Shown piece by piece: positions 9,881-19,461 of a stretch of DNA of 64,000 nt (positions within the stretch are counted from its first letter, which is position 1; the number at the start of each line of letters is the position of its first letter). Below the pieces are notes generated by a model. That model had not been told where the DNA came from. It saw only the letters and a program-made list of their open reading frames with translations, and searched no databases. Location of the stretch: the NCBI RefSeq assembly GCF_963678635.1, contig NC_087069.1, positions 47,200,276-47,264,275 of the forward strand. Direction: 5' to 3'. The position numbers and the translations under genes are program-made. The DNA is from Symsagittifera roscoffensis. Taxonomy: Eukaryota > Xenacoelomorpha > Acoela > Convolutidae.

Positions 9881-11422
9881 ATGAACACCTATTCAGACAG
9901 GAATTCGAGCTCGGGATCAGAACTGTCAGAACTGGCGATACACACGCTACTAGTGGAAACTCGGGCGAGGGATCTGGACAGAGAGGTGTACCAGGATCCT
10001 GACAGTGATCGCTACCTTATACCGAGCGAAAGAGTCTTTGACAACGCAGCGGATGACTTGGAGACAGTAGCGGTATCGAAACGCTCGATAAGCCTGTTGC
10101 CGCAGAAAGCGGTAGTCAGGACTGATCTTCTGCCGTTTGAACAAGAAGCACAACCGTTGGCGAAGATTTGGTGCGTTAAGATGGAAGAAGACACAGATCA
10201 GCCCAACGAGCTGAATAGTCAGATGAGGGTCATGAAGACGTACTTGAAGGCGAGATACAGACTCTCGGACCTTCTAAGGGCGCAGAGAAATGATCGCATG
10301 ACAAGCAACCTGAAAACGTGGATCGAGAATGGTTCTCCGGACAAAGGGGACCTCGAGGAAGATAGTTATCGCATCCTGAGACAATACTTCATGCAGAAGG
10401 AAGGGAGGTTATATTTGAACAAGGACGGGATTGTGGCTTGCAAAAGAAGGGAGGAAGACAGAGTCCTATACAAGTATAACGCGATAGTGTTAACGCAACT
10501 CTATCAGGCAGAACTATTATTCAGGTCACATGATCAAATGGGCCATCAGGGGATCGACAAAGTATATCAGAGGATCCTGAAGCGCTATGAGTGGCCTGGG
10601 ATGAAAAAGGCATGCGAGAAATGGGTAACAGCATGTATGTCATGCCAACAGGTCAAGGATCCTAGGAAGTTGCGATTTCCTTTACAATCGATCGAGTCGT
10701 CTGAATTCAACGAAGTGGTGCAAATAGATCACCAAAAGATATGCATGACAGACAATGGTTACAATCAGGTGCTGGCCATGATAGATCATTTTACGAAGTA
10801 TGCAGAGGCCGTGCCCTGCATAACTGCCTCGGCGGAAGAGACATGCGACCACCTGATCAATACGTGGATAGCAAGACATGGTTGTCCGATGACGTTTCAA
10901 TCGGATAATGGAACAGTTTTCGTAGGAGAGCTTACGAAAGAGCTTATGAGACGCTCACAGGTCGCTCAAGCTCACTCCAAGACATACCACCCTCAAACGA
11001 ATGGCTTAGTGGAAAGACAGAATAGGACGTTAGTGTCGATGCTGAGAGTATATTGTTCCAGGTACATGACCGATTGGGACAGATACCTTCCACAGGTGAT
11101 GGGAGCATATAACAGCACGCAACACTCCACCACTGGAGTGAGTCCACACATGATGCTAACTGGACACGAAAAGTCTTTACCCTTAACCTTCTTCTACCCA
11201 GAATATGAGGGAAAGAAAACGTCCCCACAGGTCTACGTGAGGGATGTGATCAGACGCCAACAGGAGTTGAACGATTTTTGTAGACGAAACACTCAGCAGG
11301 CACAGGCAAGGCAGAGGAAAAAATTCGACAAGAAAGCAGCTGGTGCAAAGGCTTACTCGGTGGGAGACTACGTATGGGTATTTCAGAACGTTATACCACC
11401 GAAAAGGACAAAGTGCTTCTAA
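9881..11422 (+). pseudogene. Integrase (HHCC zinc finger and DDE core)
   Basis: This open frame of 513 codons continues the pol frame after the TGA at 9869. After about 200 acidic residues comes the HHCC zinc-binding module (SHDQMGHQG, then CMSCQQ). The DDE catalytic core follows: Asp at 10727, Asp at 10904 (QSDNGT) and Glu at 11012 (GLVERQN), with 35 residues between the second Asp and the Glu as expected of retroviral-type integrases. It inserts element cDNA into host DNA. It is the best-preserved pol part. A frameshift near 11405 moves the C-terminal part into the next frame. Confidence 0.92.
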
Positions 11423-12180
11423 AAAAGTGGAGGGGACCCTTCATGATTACAGAGGTGCACCAGGAGGGACGCTTTTATAGACTGAGTACTTGCCGAGCCG
11501 CCCACTATGAGAACATCAAGCCACACAATCCATCGACAGAAGACTGGTGTATACCTGCAGACGTGGAAGAAGGGGATTATCTAATGATGAATCCTGCTTG
11601 TGAGGTCAATGAAAAAGGCACCAGGGAGAAGAACGATGGAAACGAAGTCGTAGAGGAAGGTACGGATACACCGCCGGACCTGGATCCAAACGAACAAATC
11701 GAAGCGGACGATGAAACCTTACCCTACGCAGAGGAAGATTGGCAGGATCCCGAACAGATAGAGGTTCGAAAGAACTTGGAACCGGATCTTCCGTTCACCA
11801 TACAGACTCGTCAGAAGGATGGGATGAGATCAAGAAAGAAATACAATCCTTACGGTGACGACTTTGTAGTGGATAGGATAGATCTAAAGAAGATAGTGGA
11901 GGAAGTAGTGGGTCTAGAGGAAATAACTGTGTCACAAGACATTGACATAGTCGATGATCACGACGATGAGTGGGTTGACGACTGGTCGAAACCCGAGGTA
12001 GAATTCGACGATGAGCAACAGCAGTCATATGAACAAGACCTGACGAACCTGCGTGTCTTAGAGTGGCTGAATGAAACGACCTCGGATCCAGAAGAGACCA
12101 GTGTCACGATTCAAGACGTGGATCGTGGAAGCATGAAATACATCAAGACCGAACGAGATGATCCTTCCTGGGCTGCCTAG
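11374..12180 (+). pseudogene. Integrase C-terminal GPY/F domain and acidic tail
   Basis: After the frameshift near 11405 the product resumes with KKWRGPFMITEV and RFYRLS, the GPY/F-type module at the C-terminus of many Gypsy integrases. About 200 mostly acidic residues follow (DDHDDEWVDDWS) and the product ends at TAG 12178-12180. No chromodomain is visible, so targeting to histone marks is not indicated. The long acidic tail is unusual in length. It continues the same ancestral polypeptide as 9881-11422. Confidence 0.8.
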
Positions 12181-12260
12181 GAAGGACGACTACTAATTCC
12201 AGCTTCTAACCTTGACTTGATACCCGGTATGCGATCGACGAGGACGTCGATGGATATTTT

Positions 12261-12280
12261 TGTCCGGGGAGTGGGGGTAG
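12261..12280 (+). promoter_or_regulatory. Second, internal polypurine-tract-like site
   Basis: TGTCCGGGGAG followed by TGGGGGTAGGA lies 80 bases after the pol stop, exactly where a Gypsy element usually has its PPT and 3' LTR. The first 11 bases equal those next to the 3' LTR at 23004-23014. This may be the original PPT, leaving everything from 12281 to 23003 as an added segment, or it may act as a central PPT. Both are inference. Confidence 0.45.
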
Positions 12281-12296
12281 GACTTACCCACACTGA

Positions 12297-12881
12297 AAAC
12301 TTGATGATAAAAAATTAAGAATAGCAAGAGAAACAGGAGACTTAGAAGCAGAAACAGGCAAAGAACCTAAGAAACCTGACATAGGCAGGATAGTTGAGTC
12401 ATATTTTAATTTACCAAATGAATATTCTAGTAACCTAATACTAACAGACAGTGATTTCATACTCACAGACAGAACATGTGCGATAGCGATCACCGCAGAC
12501 ATGAGTTTTAGGACAGCGCTAGCGGCAGATTTTAAGAGGGAATACAAAAACGTGGAATTCCTTTGGAAGCAAAGACCAGGGATAGGGGGCGCAGCAGCCT
12601 TACCTCCGGCGGTGTCGCAGATACCGGGAAAATACTTATGCTTCTTGGTAACGAGGGCGACGGAAAAGCAGCACGTGGACCCAGAGAACCTAGTCTTGTC
12701 CTTGACGAGGCTGAGGGACTTCCTTGTCGAAATGGACGTGAGGGAACTCTCGCTTCCTGTGTACGATCCAAACAGAGGAAGACCGCATCCTCGGGAATTG
12801 TACGCGCTTGTACACGTGATATTCTCTGATACGAATATACAAGTGTACCTACATAAGAAATATTACTTAACTATAGGCTGA
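12297..12881 (+). CDS. OARD1/TARG1-like macro domain protein of the retrotransposon
   Basis: The frame is open from 12297 to a TGA at 12879-12881 (194 codons). The first ATG is at 12501, but the fold begins upstream: SDFILTDRTCAIAITADMSF corresponds to the first strand and ADP-ribose-binding loop. Then come a helix with ALAADFKREY, the strand KYLCFLVTRATEK, the helix PENLVLSLTRLRDFL and the final VIFSDTNIQVYL. Order and spacing match the small macro domains of the OARD1/TARG1 type, which bind or remove ADP-ribose. The catalytic Lys and Asp of TARG1 are not obviously kept (PPAVS and PVYDPNRG at those places), so it may only bind. No ATG lies before the domain, so translation may need splicing, frameshifting or a non-AUG start. 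Confidence 0.72.
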   Translation, partial: KLDDKKLRIARETGDLEAETGKEPKKPDIGRIVESYFNLPNEYSSNLILTDSDFILTDRTCAIAITADMSFRTALAADFKREYKNVEFLWKQRPGIGGAAALPPAVSQIPGKYLCFLVTRATEKQHVDPENLVLSLTRLRDFLVEMDVRELSLPVYDPNRGRPHPRELYALVHVIFSDTNIQVYLHKKYYLTIG

Positions 12882-13280
12882 GTGATGGGCGAGAGGGAGT
12901 TAGGCCAAAGACTAAGTTGTATGTAATATGTGGTATGTGTGTTATGTTATGTTATGTAATGTGTTAGGTTATTAAGATCATGGGTAAGTAGGGGTTAGTG
13001 ACCATGAACAACTAAATGACGATCTTGGGAATAGATCCAAAGTTTGGACTGTCCAATCTTAGGTCGAATTCCAAAATTTTAGAAACCAATTGATTTTAAT
13101 AAATTTTAGGATGAATATCTTTTTATCTGAACTGTCTTTAAGCAAATTTTAACGATATATGTTAAGGTGAAACAGACAAGTATGATATTTGTGACTTCTT
13201 TTCTAGATCCTGATTGATCATTTAATAACTCACTTGAGTCAGATATCGAATCGAATCAAATCAAACTTGAAAAGAATAGA
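12882..13280 (+). other. AT-rich spacer with splice-acceptor-like site
   Basis: 400 bp without a gene between the macro ORF and the next ATG. It has a TATGT-rich stretch at about 12917-12965 and is much more AT-rich than the coding parts on either side. GACTTCTTTTCTAG at 13193-13206 is a good 3' splice-site candidate 75 bases before the ATG at 13281, which would suit a spliced subgenomic mRNA. This is inference from sequence only. Confidence 0.4.
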
Positions 13281-14382
13281 ATGGACAACTTCAACCTGGA
13301 TGAATTGATGGACCTGGCAGAGGCATATGTGGGACCGATGGTAGATGCGATCTATCGTCGGCTGATCGATCGAGACTTCGCTCTGGAGGACCCAGAGGTA
13401 GTCATGTTGCTGACCGCCCTGATCAACATCTTAGGGCACGACAACCGTGGGGACCGCCCCACGGAAGTCCTGTTGATGGCAGCATATGGAGAAAGAGGAG
13501 TACTAGACCGCCCAAACATGAGAGTGATGAGGTGGAGAAACGGGGCTCTCTCAGGGAGTGACTTGGCGAATGAGCCTGGATTGGGAAGTTCTAGGACTTA
13601 CCAACCAGGTGAGATGCCAATGCCCTCTAAGCCTAAACCTGGGCTGACGAGAATGCATCGGGAGATGAACAGCGAGGCGACCTCGTCTTTTTCACCACTG
13701 AGAGCAGCTGTGCCACCAAAAAGGGGCGAAAGTAGCATAGAAGGTCCAGACGAACCAAACCAAGCAAGATCTGGACGAGATGAACGATCAGCTGAGAAGT
13801 ACGAAGAAGGAGCTGGACGAGATGACCAGAAGCATGCTCCAGATGGAGGAAGATCGGGACATGCGGAGAAAGTTGTTTGAAGACTGCAACAAAAAGCAGG
13901 GTCAAGAGATTGAGCGCTTAAGAGCGATCGGAGCAGGTGGCGTTGACAACGGCCGTGGAGAAAGTGATACCTGCAAGGGATATTCCTCGTGGGCAGTCCC
14001 CGATGGAGCTCTTGACGCCTCGAGAAATGAGTCAAACAACGGAGACACGCTTGCTTCCAGCAGAGACAAATCGAGAACAATCCCGGATCCTAGTGACACT
14101 TTGGGTGATCCCGTCGTAGAACAGACAGTGAGGAAGCTGATAGAGACAGCTGGACGATTGGTCGCTAACAAGAATGCACCAGGTTCCGGGGTGACTGCAC
14201 CCTATGGAACGATTGACGATACGGGCAGAGTACAACTCTCCCAGACCGTGATCAGACAAGGGATAAGTAACGTGACACCACTCATGGGGAGCTCGAGAAT
14301 CCCAGAGAGGAAAGTACGGAAGATGCCAGCGAAGAAAGTGTCTCGCATAATAGACGTGCAGAAGAATAATCAATTGAAATAA
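13281..14382 (+). pseudogene. Gag-like helical/coiled-coil protein, one frameshift
   Basis: It starts at ATG 13281 (MDNFNLDELMDLAEAYVG). A helical N-terminal domain of about 75 residues is followed by a Pro/Ser-rich linker. Near 13740 the frame must shift, after which a coiled coil follows (KELDEMTRSMLQMEEDRD, about 13750-13920). A polar stretch and a basic end (RKVRKMPAKKV) precede TAA 14380-14382. Helical domain, coiled coil and basic tail would suit a structural gag-like role, but I recognise no family. Past the TAA the same frame reaches a TGA at 14437 and then the SGNH domain, so the two were probably fused. Confidence 0.55.
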
Positions 14383-14439
14383 AATTTCACGGGAGTTCCG
14401 GAGACAGATCCGAGGGCCTGCTTCAATCGAGCTACCTGA

Positions 14440-15499
14440 AGCCCGGCTGTGAACCTGCAGCAACCACCACTCGGGACATCTCATCTGATATTGGGAGACA
14501 GCTTAGTCAGAGTGCTGTCGAATTTGAGGACCTCGTGGGTCACCACGGTGATGGCCTTTGGAGGCGCGACGATAGCCCAATTATATCGGATGGTGGAACT
14601 GATGAATCCAGGGAAGATTCCCAATGTGATGATCTTAGTTGGGACGAATGACATCTCCAGAGGTTCAGACGAGCAGGAAGCACTGTGGGAGTCAATGATG
14701 GTGTGTTTGTTTACTACTCTCTGGCAGAAATTCAGTTGCGCGGTACTGACCGTTTGCACTGTGCAAATGAACGAACGCGAGAAGCCTGACAGCATCAGGA
14801 AGAAGGCACAACAAGGGAGTCATAAGATGGAACAACATCTTGAGGAACCTAGCAAGTCGAAATGCCGGAAGAATGATCCTCATGGACATCGAACATGAGT
14901 TGAGAGCCATGGATCAGGCCAGACTGACCACGGATGGCATCCACTTCGACAATATTGAAGGACAAGCTTGGTTGAATCGAGTCTTCCAAGAGCGGTTGGA
15001 TGAGCTGGAAGCAGAACTATTTGACAGAGGAGTGCTCAAGGAAGAGGGAACGGTGAGTGATGGGGTGATTACCACCTTTGTGCCTCCTAGCCTGGAAACA
15101 CGCTTGGGTTTGGTCCCGGCCGTCACGAATTACCGGCAACAAAGCTCCAGCGAACCAGGTCGAAGAACAGACGTACAGGATCGGTTTGGAGAAGCACCGA
15201 TGAGGAGGACTATTCATCCTAGGAGAAGAATAGGACCTGTCAACCAACCAATCGAAGAGGCAGCAGGCACATCTAGATCGGACACTAGATCGGAGACGAC
15301 GAGTACCAGTCGAGAGGAGAGACCGAGCAGAGGCTCATTGATGTGGTCGAGACCCATACCGTCTCCCTGGCATATATACAGAGACGAACTAATGAAGCTG
15401 GACCTACAGAGAGTAAGCTTCATCGAAGATGCAAGGAGGATGCTGAATGGAACGATGCTATCCATCCGCAGAATGTACTCAATAACCGGCGTAGACTGA
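14440..15499 (+). pseudogene. SGNH/GDSL hydrolase domain, one frameshift
   Basis: Block I is LILGDSLVR, with GDSL at 14494-14505. Block II is the FGGAT glycine. Block III is ILVGTNDIS, with GTND at 14641-14652. After a frameshift near 14815 block V appears as TTDGIHFD, with Asp 14933 and His 14942. Together these are the nucleophile, oxyanion and Asp/His positions of SGNH-fold esterases. No ATG precedes the GDSL block. Upstream the same frame holds the coiled-coil protein. Downstream a low-complexity Arg/Ser segment runs to a TGA (15497-15499), after which the frame stays open. Related domains are known in ORF1 of some LINEs; here it sits in an LTR element. Activity is likely lost in this copy because of the frameshift. 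Confidence 0.8.
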
Positions 15500-18400
15500 T
15501 TGATAGCCACTAGCATAAATTTCAGCTCCACGACGGCCTTGAGATTTGCTGACTTGGAGGGACTGCCCTCTAACAACACGATGGGACCAGTGAATGCGAG
15601 ACCGTTGCAAGATGTAAGACTGAATCATGATGAAGGGAATCGTGAAGAGAGACCAGGAAGATTCCTGACGACGAGAGCGCCGATTGTACAACACGTGAAG
15701 ATATTCAGGCAGCTGACGACACCACCTGGTCATGTGAAGGAGAGAGTGTACCCAAAACTAGTGAACCAAGATGGTGATGCCCAGAGATATGGCGGATTGA
15801 CAGCGATAAAGAAAGATGAGACCATCTTCGCCGCCTATGACAAAGCAGAGATGAGGAAGGCCAAGATTATGGTAGTAGCGAATTCAGAGTTCGTGTACAC
15901 CTCCAAGTCTTTGTTTTGGCCGGACGTCATAATGTTGGCCGCGGTTGACCTAGACCTATTGAAATCAGTATCTTTGGCTATAGGGGTACAAAGGCAGACA
16001 GACATGAACCCAATTACAATTGTGTTTGCTGGCATCAATGACCATCTACACAGTAGAGGTTTTCTGAGCAGGCTCAGAGATCCTACAACAGCAGAAAACG
16101 CGGTATGGCCAGCGATAAAAGACATCCTGGAGTCGATGGGTGAAGTGGTGGATGCGACGACGGAGGGGTCATTCAATAAAGTGGCATTGAGAGTAGTATT
16201 TGCGTTGTCTTCGGGATATGCACATCTCCCGGATGGACTGAAATTCGTGTATGCAATTGTGGCCTTACTTTCGGAAGGAAAATATGATGTGATCATATCA
16301 GCTCCGAATCGCATGATAGAAATGGAGAACCTGAGGCCACTTAAGGCTGAACTGCCTGCAGTATGGTCAGATATCTCAAACGCGATGAGAGGTTTCAAGG
16401 ACCACGCGCTACACATGTTAGTGTTGGACGAAGTGCTGGGGTTGGAACTGTCCAATTTCAGTCGACAACTCAAACTGAAACCGGGAATAGACGACGACCA
16501 TCGAGTGATCACGGCAATGTCCAACGACTTATGGTTCCGAGCAATGGAAGTGACAAGTGAAGACACAAGAAGAAAAAATTCACTAGAGACGAGAGCTCAT
16601 CTGGAGGCGATGGTTCTGAGAACCAAGCCGGAAGCCAACCAGTGGCTACACCTGAACCCTAGAGTAGCGGCATTGGGTGCAGATGCTTTTCAGCAAGACC
16701 CCGTAATGATCACGAAGATACATGCCTACTTGTTGAAGGAGATGAACCTGGCGGAAAATGCCGGAGAAAAAACCGCTGAGTTTGTGAACAGAATGTGTCA
16801 GATTACTCTGGAAACCTTCTGGACCCAGGAAGTGAAAGGGCAGGAGGGCTTTGAAAGGACAGACAGCATGCTAGAAGGATTGGGAGCCGGATGGACCGCG
16901 TCCTTCTTGGCAAAAGTTTACCCGAAAGTCTCGCACTATTTGATAAAGGAATTCCTCCAAGCAGTAGTGAAAGTATCGATAGTGGAACTAATAGCCTTGT
17001 TCGTGACATTCGGAGCGGAGAATTTCGTGAAAGGACCGGCGATACTGCTCACCGATGGAATACAGAACCTGCGGCTAGATGGACTTCTGACATTGATCGC
17101 AATTACCCACGGAAACTTGGCACGTTGTCCAGAGCAGATGAAAGAGAGAGTGAGGAACTTGGATATGAAGAAATCCACGGACTCGTGGAACAAGATAAGA
17201 GACCTGAGACACACTCTTATCCAATATCTCTTACAGCAAAATCGCTTTGGAACGGGAGAAGACGAGACGATTGAAAGAGAGGAAGATGTTAGACGACATG
17301 TTGGAGGCATGCCGCTTTTAACGAATCTGAGCTTGGCTATGAGAACCGATCCCTTGGCGCTGATCAGAGGAGTCACGGAGTTTGTGACAGTGATCTATGG
17401 ACCAGCAGTCACGTTTGCGTTCCCTGACGTTAAAGTGGAAGCATATAGGAGGACGGTGCTGCACCTGAACCTCATATCGGCAGTGGACGGTAGTACATTG
17501 AACTGGTGTGAGCAGCACACATTGCGGGAGCTCATGAGTGAAGATCTGTTATTTGCGAAAATATCGGAGCCAGAGATGGCAGTCATCAATTTTGACGATC
17601 ACTTCCGTGACCGCATGGGAGAAGTAGAAAGAGGACACATCGAGGTGTTTCCAAAGCTTTGGAATCTGAGACCCTATGACAAAACGAATGGTGAAATAAC
17701 CAGAGTGCCTCGTCTCACTGCAGCATATCACAAAGTGAGAGAAGAGACGAAGGACTGGGGCGATTACAAGAAGCTACCGGAGGCAATCCCTGAATTCCCT
17801 CTGATAAGAAGGATGTTGCTCGGAGCAGTCTCCGTGGTACAAACTCCTAGGTTGAGAGCATTCGAAACCAATGAAAGGAGAGTAGGGAATTTCGTGGGAA
17901 CGATGGATCCATACTTTGTAGGGAGAAATGCCGCCGTGTTACAGTTCACACGATTTGCATACAGGGATCAAGCGACGAGAAGGCGAATAAGCAACGCTGC
18001 TACTCCCAAGCCTGGAAGATTTGATGAGGAATGGAAGGGATTAGGCTTAGCCCCGATGAGAATGAGAGGCAGGACCGAATTGCCTGAAGCCTCATTAATC
18101 CTGACTAGCGTAAAACAGGAGATGAAAGTGGGAGGAGTACTGCAGACGAGAACCTTCCTAGCCCCTTTCGGCTGCGAAGAAATCAAAGTGGTCCATGGGA
18201 AGATAAATCGGCCGGTACACTGCTCATACCGAAATTCCAGGAAGAAGCCGACAATGACGAACAAGGACCATCGAGCCCGAACAAAGATAAGTCAGAAGGA
18301 AATGACGGACAGGGTGGAAGCCGTCAAACCGAAGAACCCATGCAACAAGATCAAGCTGGTGGGGAAGACGACAGAGCATCGACAGGAGGAACATCCAGCC

Positions 18401-18514
18401 TGGACTTCAATATCTTCAGTGATCTTGAGAACAATGCAGATACGTTGGAAACGACTGAGCCAGCGGATGAAGGCATCTCGACACTGGAGCCTCAGTCAGC
18501 CTTTATGGAAATGA
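15500..18514 (+). CDS. 1004-codon ORF with degenerate SGNH-like domain
   Basis: The frame continues directly from the SGNH ORF across a TGA at 15497-15499 and remains open for 3 kb; no ATG marks the start. At about residues 125-340 a second SGNH-like arrangement can be read. VVANSEFV stands where GDS would be, with Asn-Ser at 15881-15886. IVFAGINDHL stands where GTND would be (16031-16042), and DDDHR (16490-16501) could be the Asp-x-x-His block. The missing GDS suggests an inactive copy. The remaining 600 residues are mainly helical, without recognised domain or membrane span. After about 18195 the translation turns basic and improbable, while the next frame reads as a natural acidic tail, so a frameshift lies there. 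Confidence 0.65.
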   Translation: MIATSINFSSTTALRFADLEGLPSNNTMGPVNARPLQDVRLNHDEGNREERPGRFLTTRAPIVQHVKIFRQLTTPPGHVKERVYPKLVNQDGDAQRYGGLTAIKKDETIFAAYDKAEMRKAKIMVVANSEFVYTSKSLFWPDVIMLAAVDLDLLKSVSLAIGVQRQTDMNPITIVFAGINDHLHSRGFLSRLRDPTTAENAVWPAIKDILESMGEVVDATTEGSFNKVALRVVFALSSGYAHLPDGLKFVYAIVALLSEGKYDVIISAPNRMIEMENLRPLKAELPAVWSDISNAMRGFKDHALHMLVLDEVLGLELSNFSRQLKLKPGIDDDHRVITAMSNDLWFRAMEVTSEDTRRKNSLETRAHLEAMVLRTKPEANQWLHLNPRVAALGADAFQQDPVMITKIHAYLLKEMNLAENAGEKTAEFVNRMCQITLETFWTQEVKGQEGFERTDSMLEGLGAGWTASFLAKVYPKVSHYLIKEFLQAVVKVSIVELIALFVTFGAENFVKGPAILLTDGIQNLRLDGLLTLIAITHGNLARCPEQMKERVRNLDMKKSTDSWNKIRDLRHTLIQYLLQQNRFGTGEDETIEREEDVRRHVGGMPLLTNLSLAMRTDPLALIRGVTEFVTVIYGPAVTFAFPDVKVEAYRRTVLHLNLISAVDGSTLNWCEQHTLRELMSEDLLFAKISEPEMAVINFDDHFRDRMGEVERGHIEVFPKLWNLRPYDKTNGEITRVPRLTAAYHKVREETKDWGDYKKLPEAIPEFPLIRRMLLGAVSVVQTPRLRAFETNERRVGNFVGTMDPYFVGRNAAVLQFTRFAYRDQATRRRISNAATPKPGRFDEEWKGLGLAPMRMRGRTELPEASLILTSVKQEMKVGGVLQTRTFLAPFGCEEIKVVHGKINRPVHCSYRNSRKKPTMTNKDHRARTKISQKEMTDRVEAVKPKNPCNKIKLVGKTTEHRQEEHPAWTSISSVILRTMQIRWKRLSQRMKASRHWSLSQPLWK

Positions 18515-19437
18515 AACGGAATTTGCCAGAGAGCAGCTCTCCTGGCAATTCAAGAAATAACGACCAGAGAATCCTCATGGAATCACCTCGGAGGAGAAGA
18601 ATAGAGGCCTCAGCCAGAGTACCTTTCTTGGGAACGCTGCCCGAAGAAGAATGGGAAGTACATCACCGAGACCATGAGAGTAGGACGGGATGCAAGCTGG
18701 ACAGAGTGGCGTTTATGGAAGAAGTCTGGACCGTGGTTCAAAGCTATGGGACCCAGTCTATTCTGAAAACGGGTCTCAACCAACCCTTGATGAGAGAAGT
18801 ACTTGACAAGCTTGATGAGTGTGAAGGGAGACTGAGTAAGTTGTTGATCGACTCAGCCACTGATGAGAGTGAAGCGAATTCTCCCATCAAGATGACACCG
18901 CAGGATGATGAAGGAGAGGTGGTGTATCTGTCAAGGACCAGGAGAGGGACGATGCGATCGAAAATGGTGATTGATAAAATCAATGCGATGGAAATGAAGT
19001 TAGGCAGCAGAGTGATGCCGAGGAGAATTGGAAAGACGAAAGTGGATTCAGAAATATCGATTAAAGCTGGTAACTCAGCGAAAAGGAAACGAGTCGAGGA
19101 GGTCATGGATTTGGGGCAAGGTGATTATCAATTGTCTGGCACAGATAGAATATTAACTGATTTAGCGATGGTGCCACCCATTCTCATGGCGGGGATAAAG
19201 TCAACCGGTTATAAATCCAAAAGGAGTGACCGCACTCTGACTGGAGCAACCTTAGAAATGGAAATACTCAGCCAATGTGGAGAGAGCAAAATGAGAGACT
19301 TCAAGCCATCTCCCATGAATCATGGAAAGGGAAGTGTTGCAGGACAACTAACACCAGTAGAATACAACCGACTAACAGTGTCGGAGACAGTGTCGATAGA
19401 TGAACCCACCGGTGAATACATGGAGATGTTGGAATAA
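18200..19437 (+). pseudogene. C-terminal part of the cargo polyprotein
   Basis: This frame takes over from the 1004-codon ORF near 18195 (KFQEEADNDEQG) and runs through acidic, low-complexity sequence. A basic patch (SPRRRRIEA), a helical segment (MREVLDKLDECEGRLSKLL) and an NLS-like KRKRVEE follow before TAA 19435-19437. The first ATG in this frame is at 18340, but open sequence extends upstream, which supports a broken fusion. No domain is recognised. It may be a nucleic-acid-binding tail of the polyprotein (inference). Confidence 0.5.
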
Positions 19438-19461
19438 CGAAACTCGGCTAGAAGGTATGTA

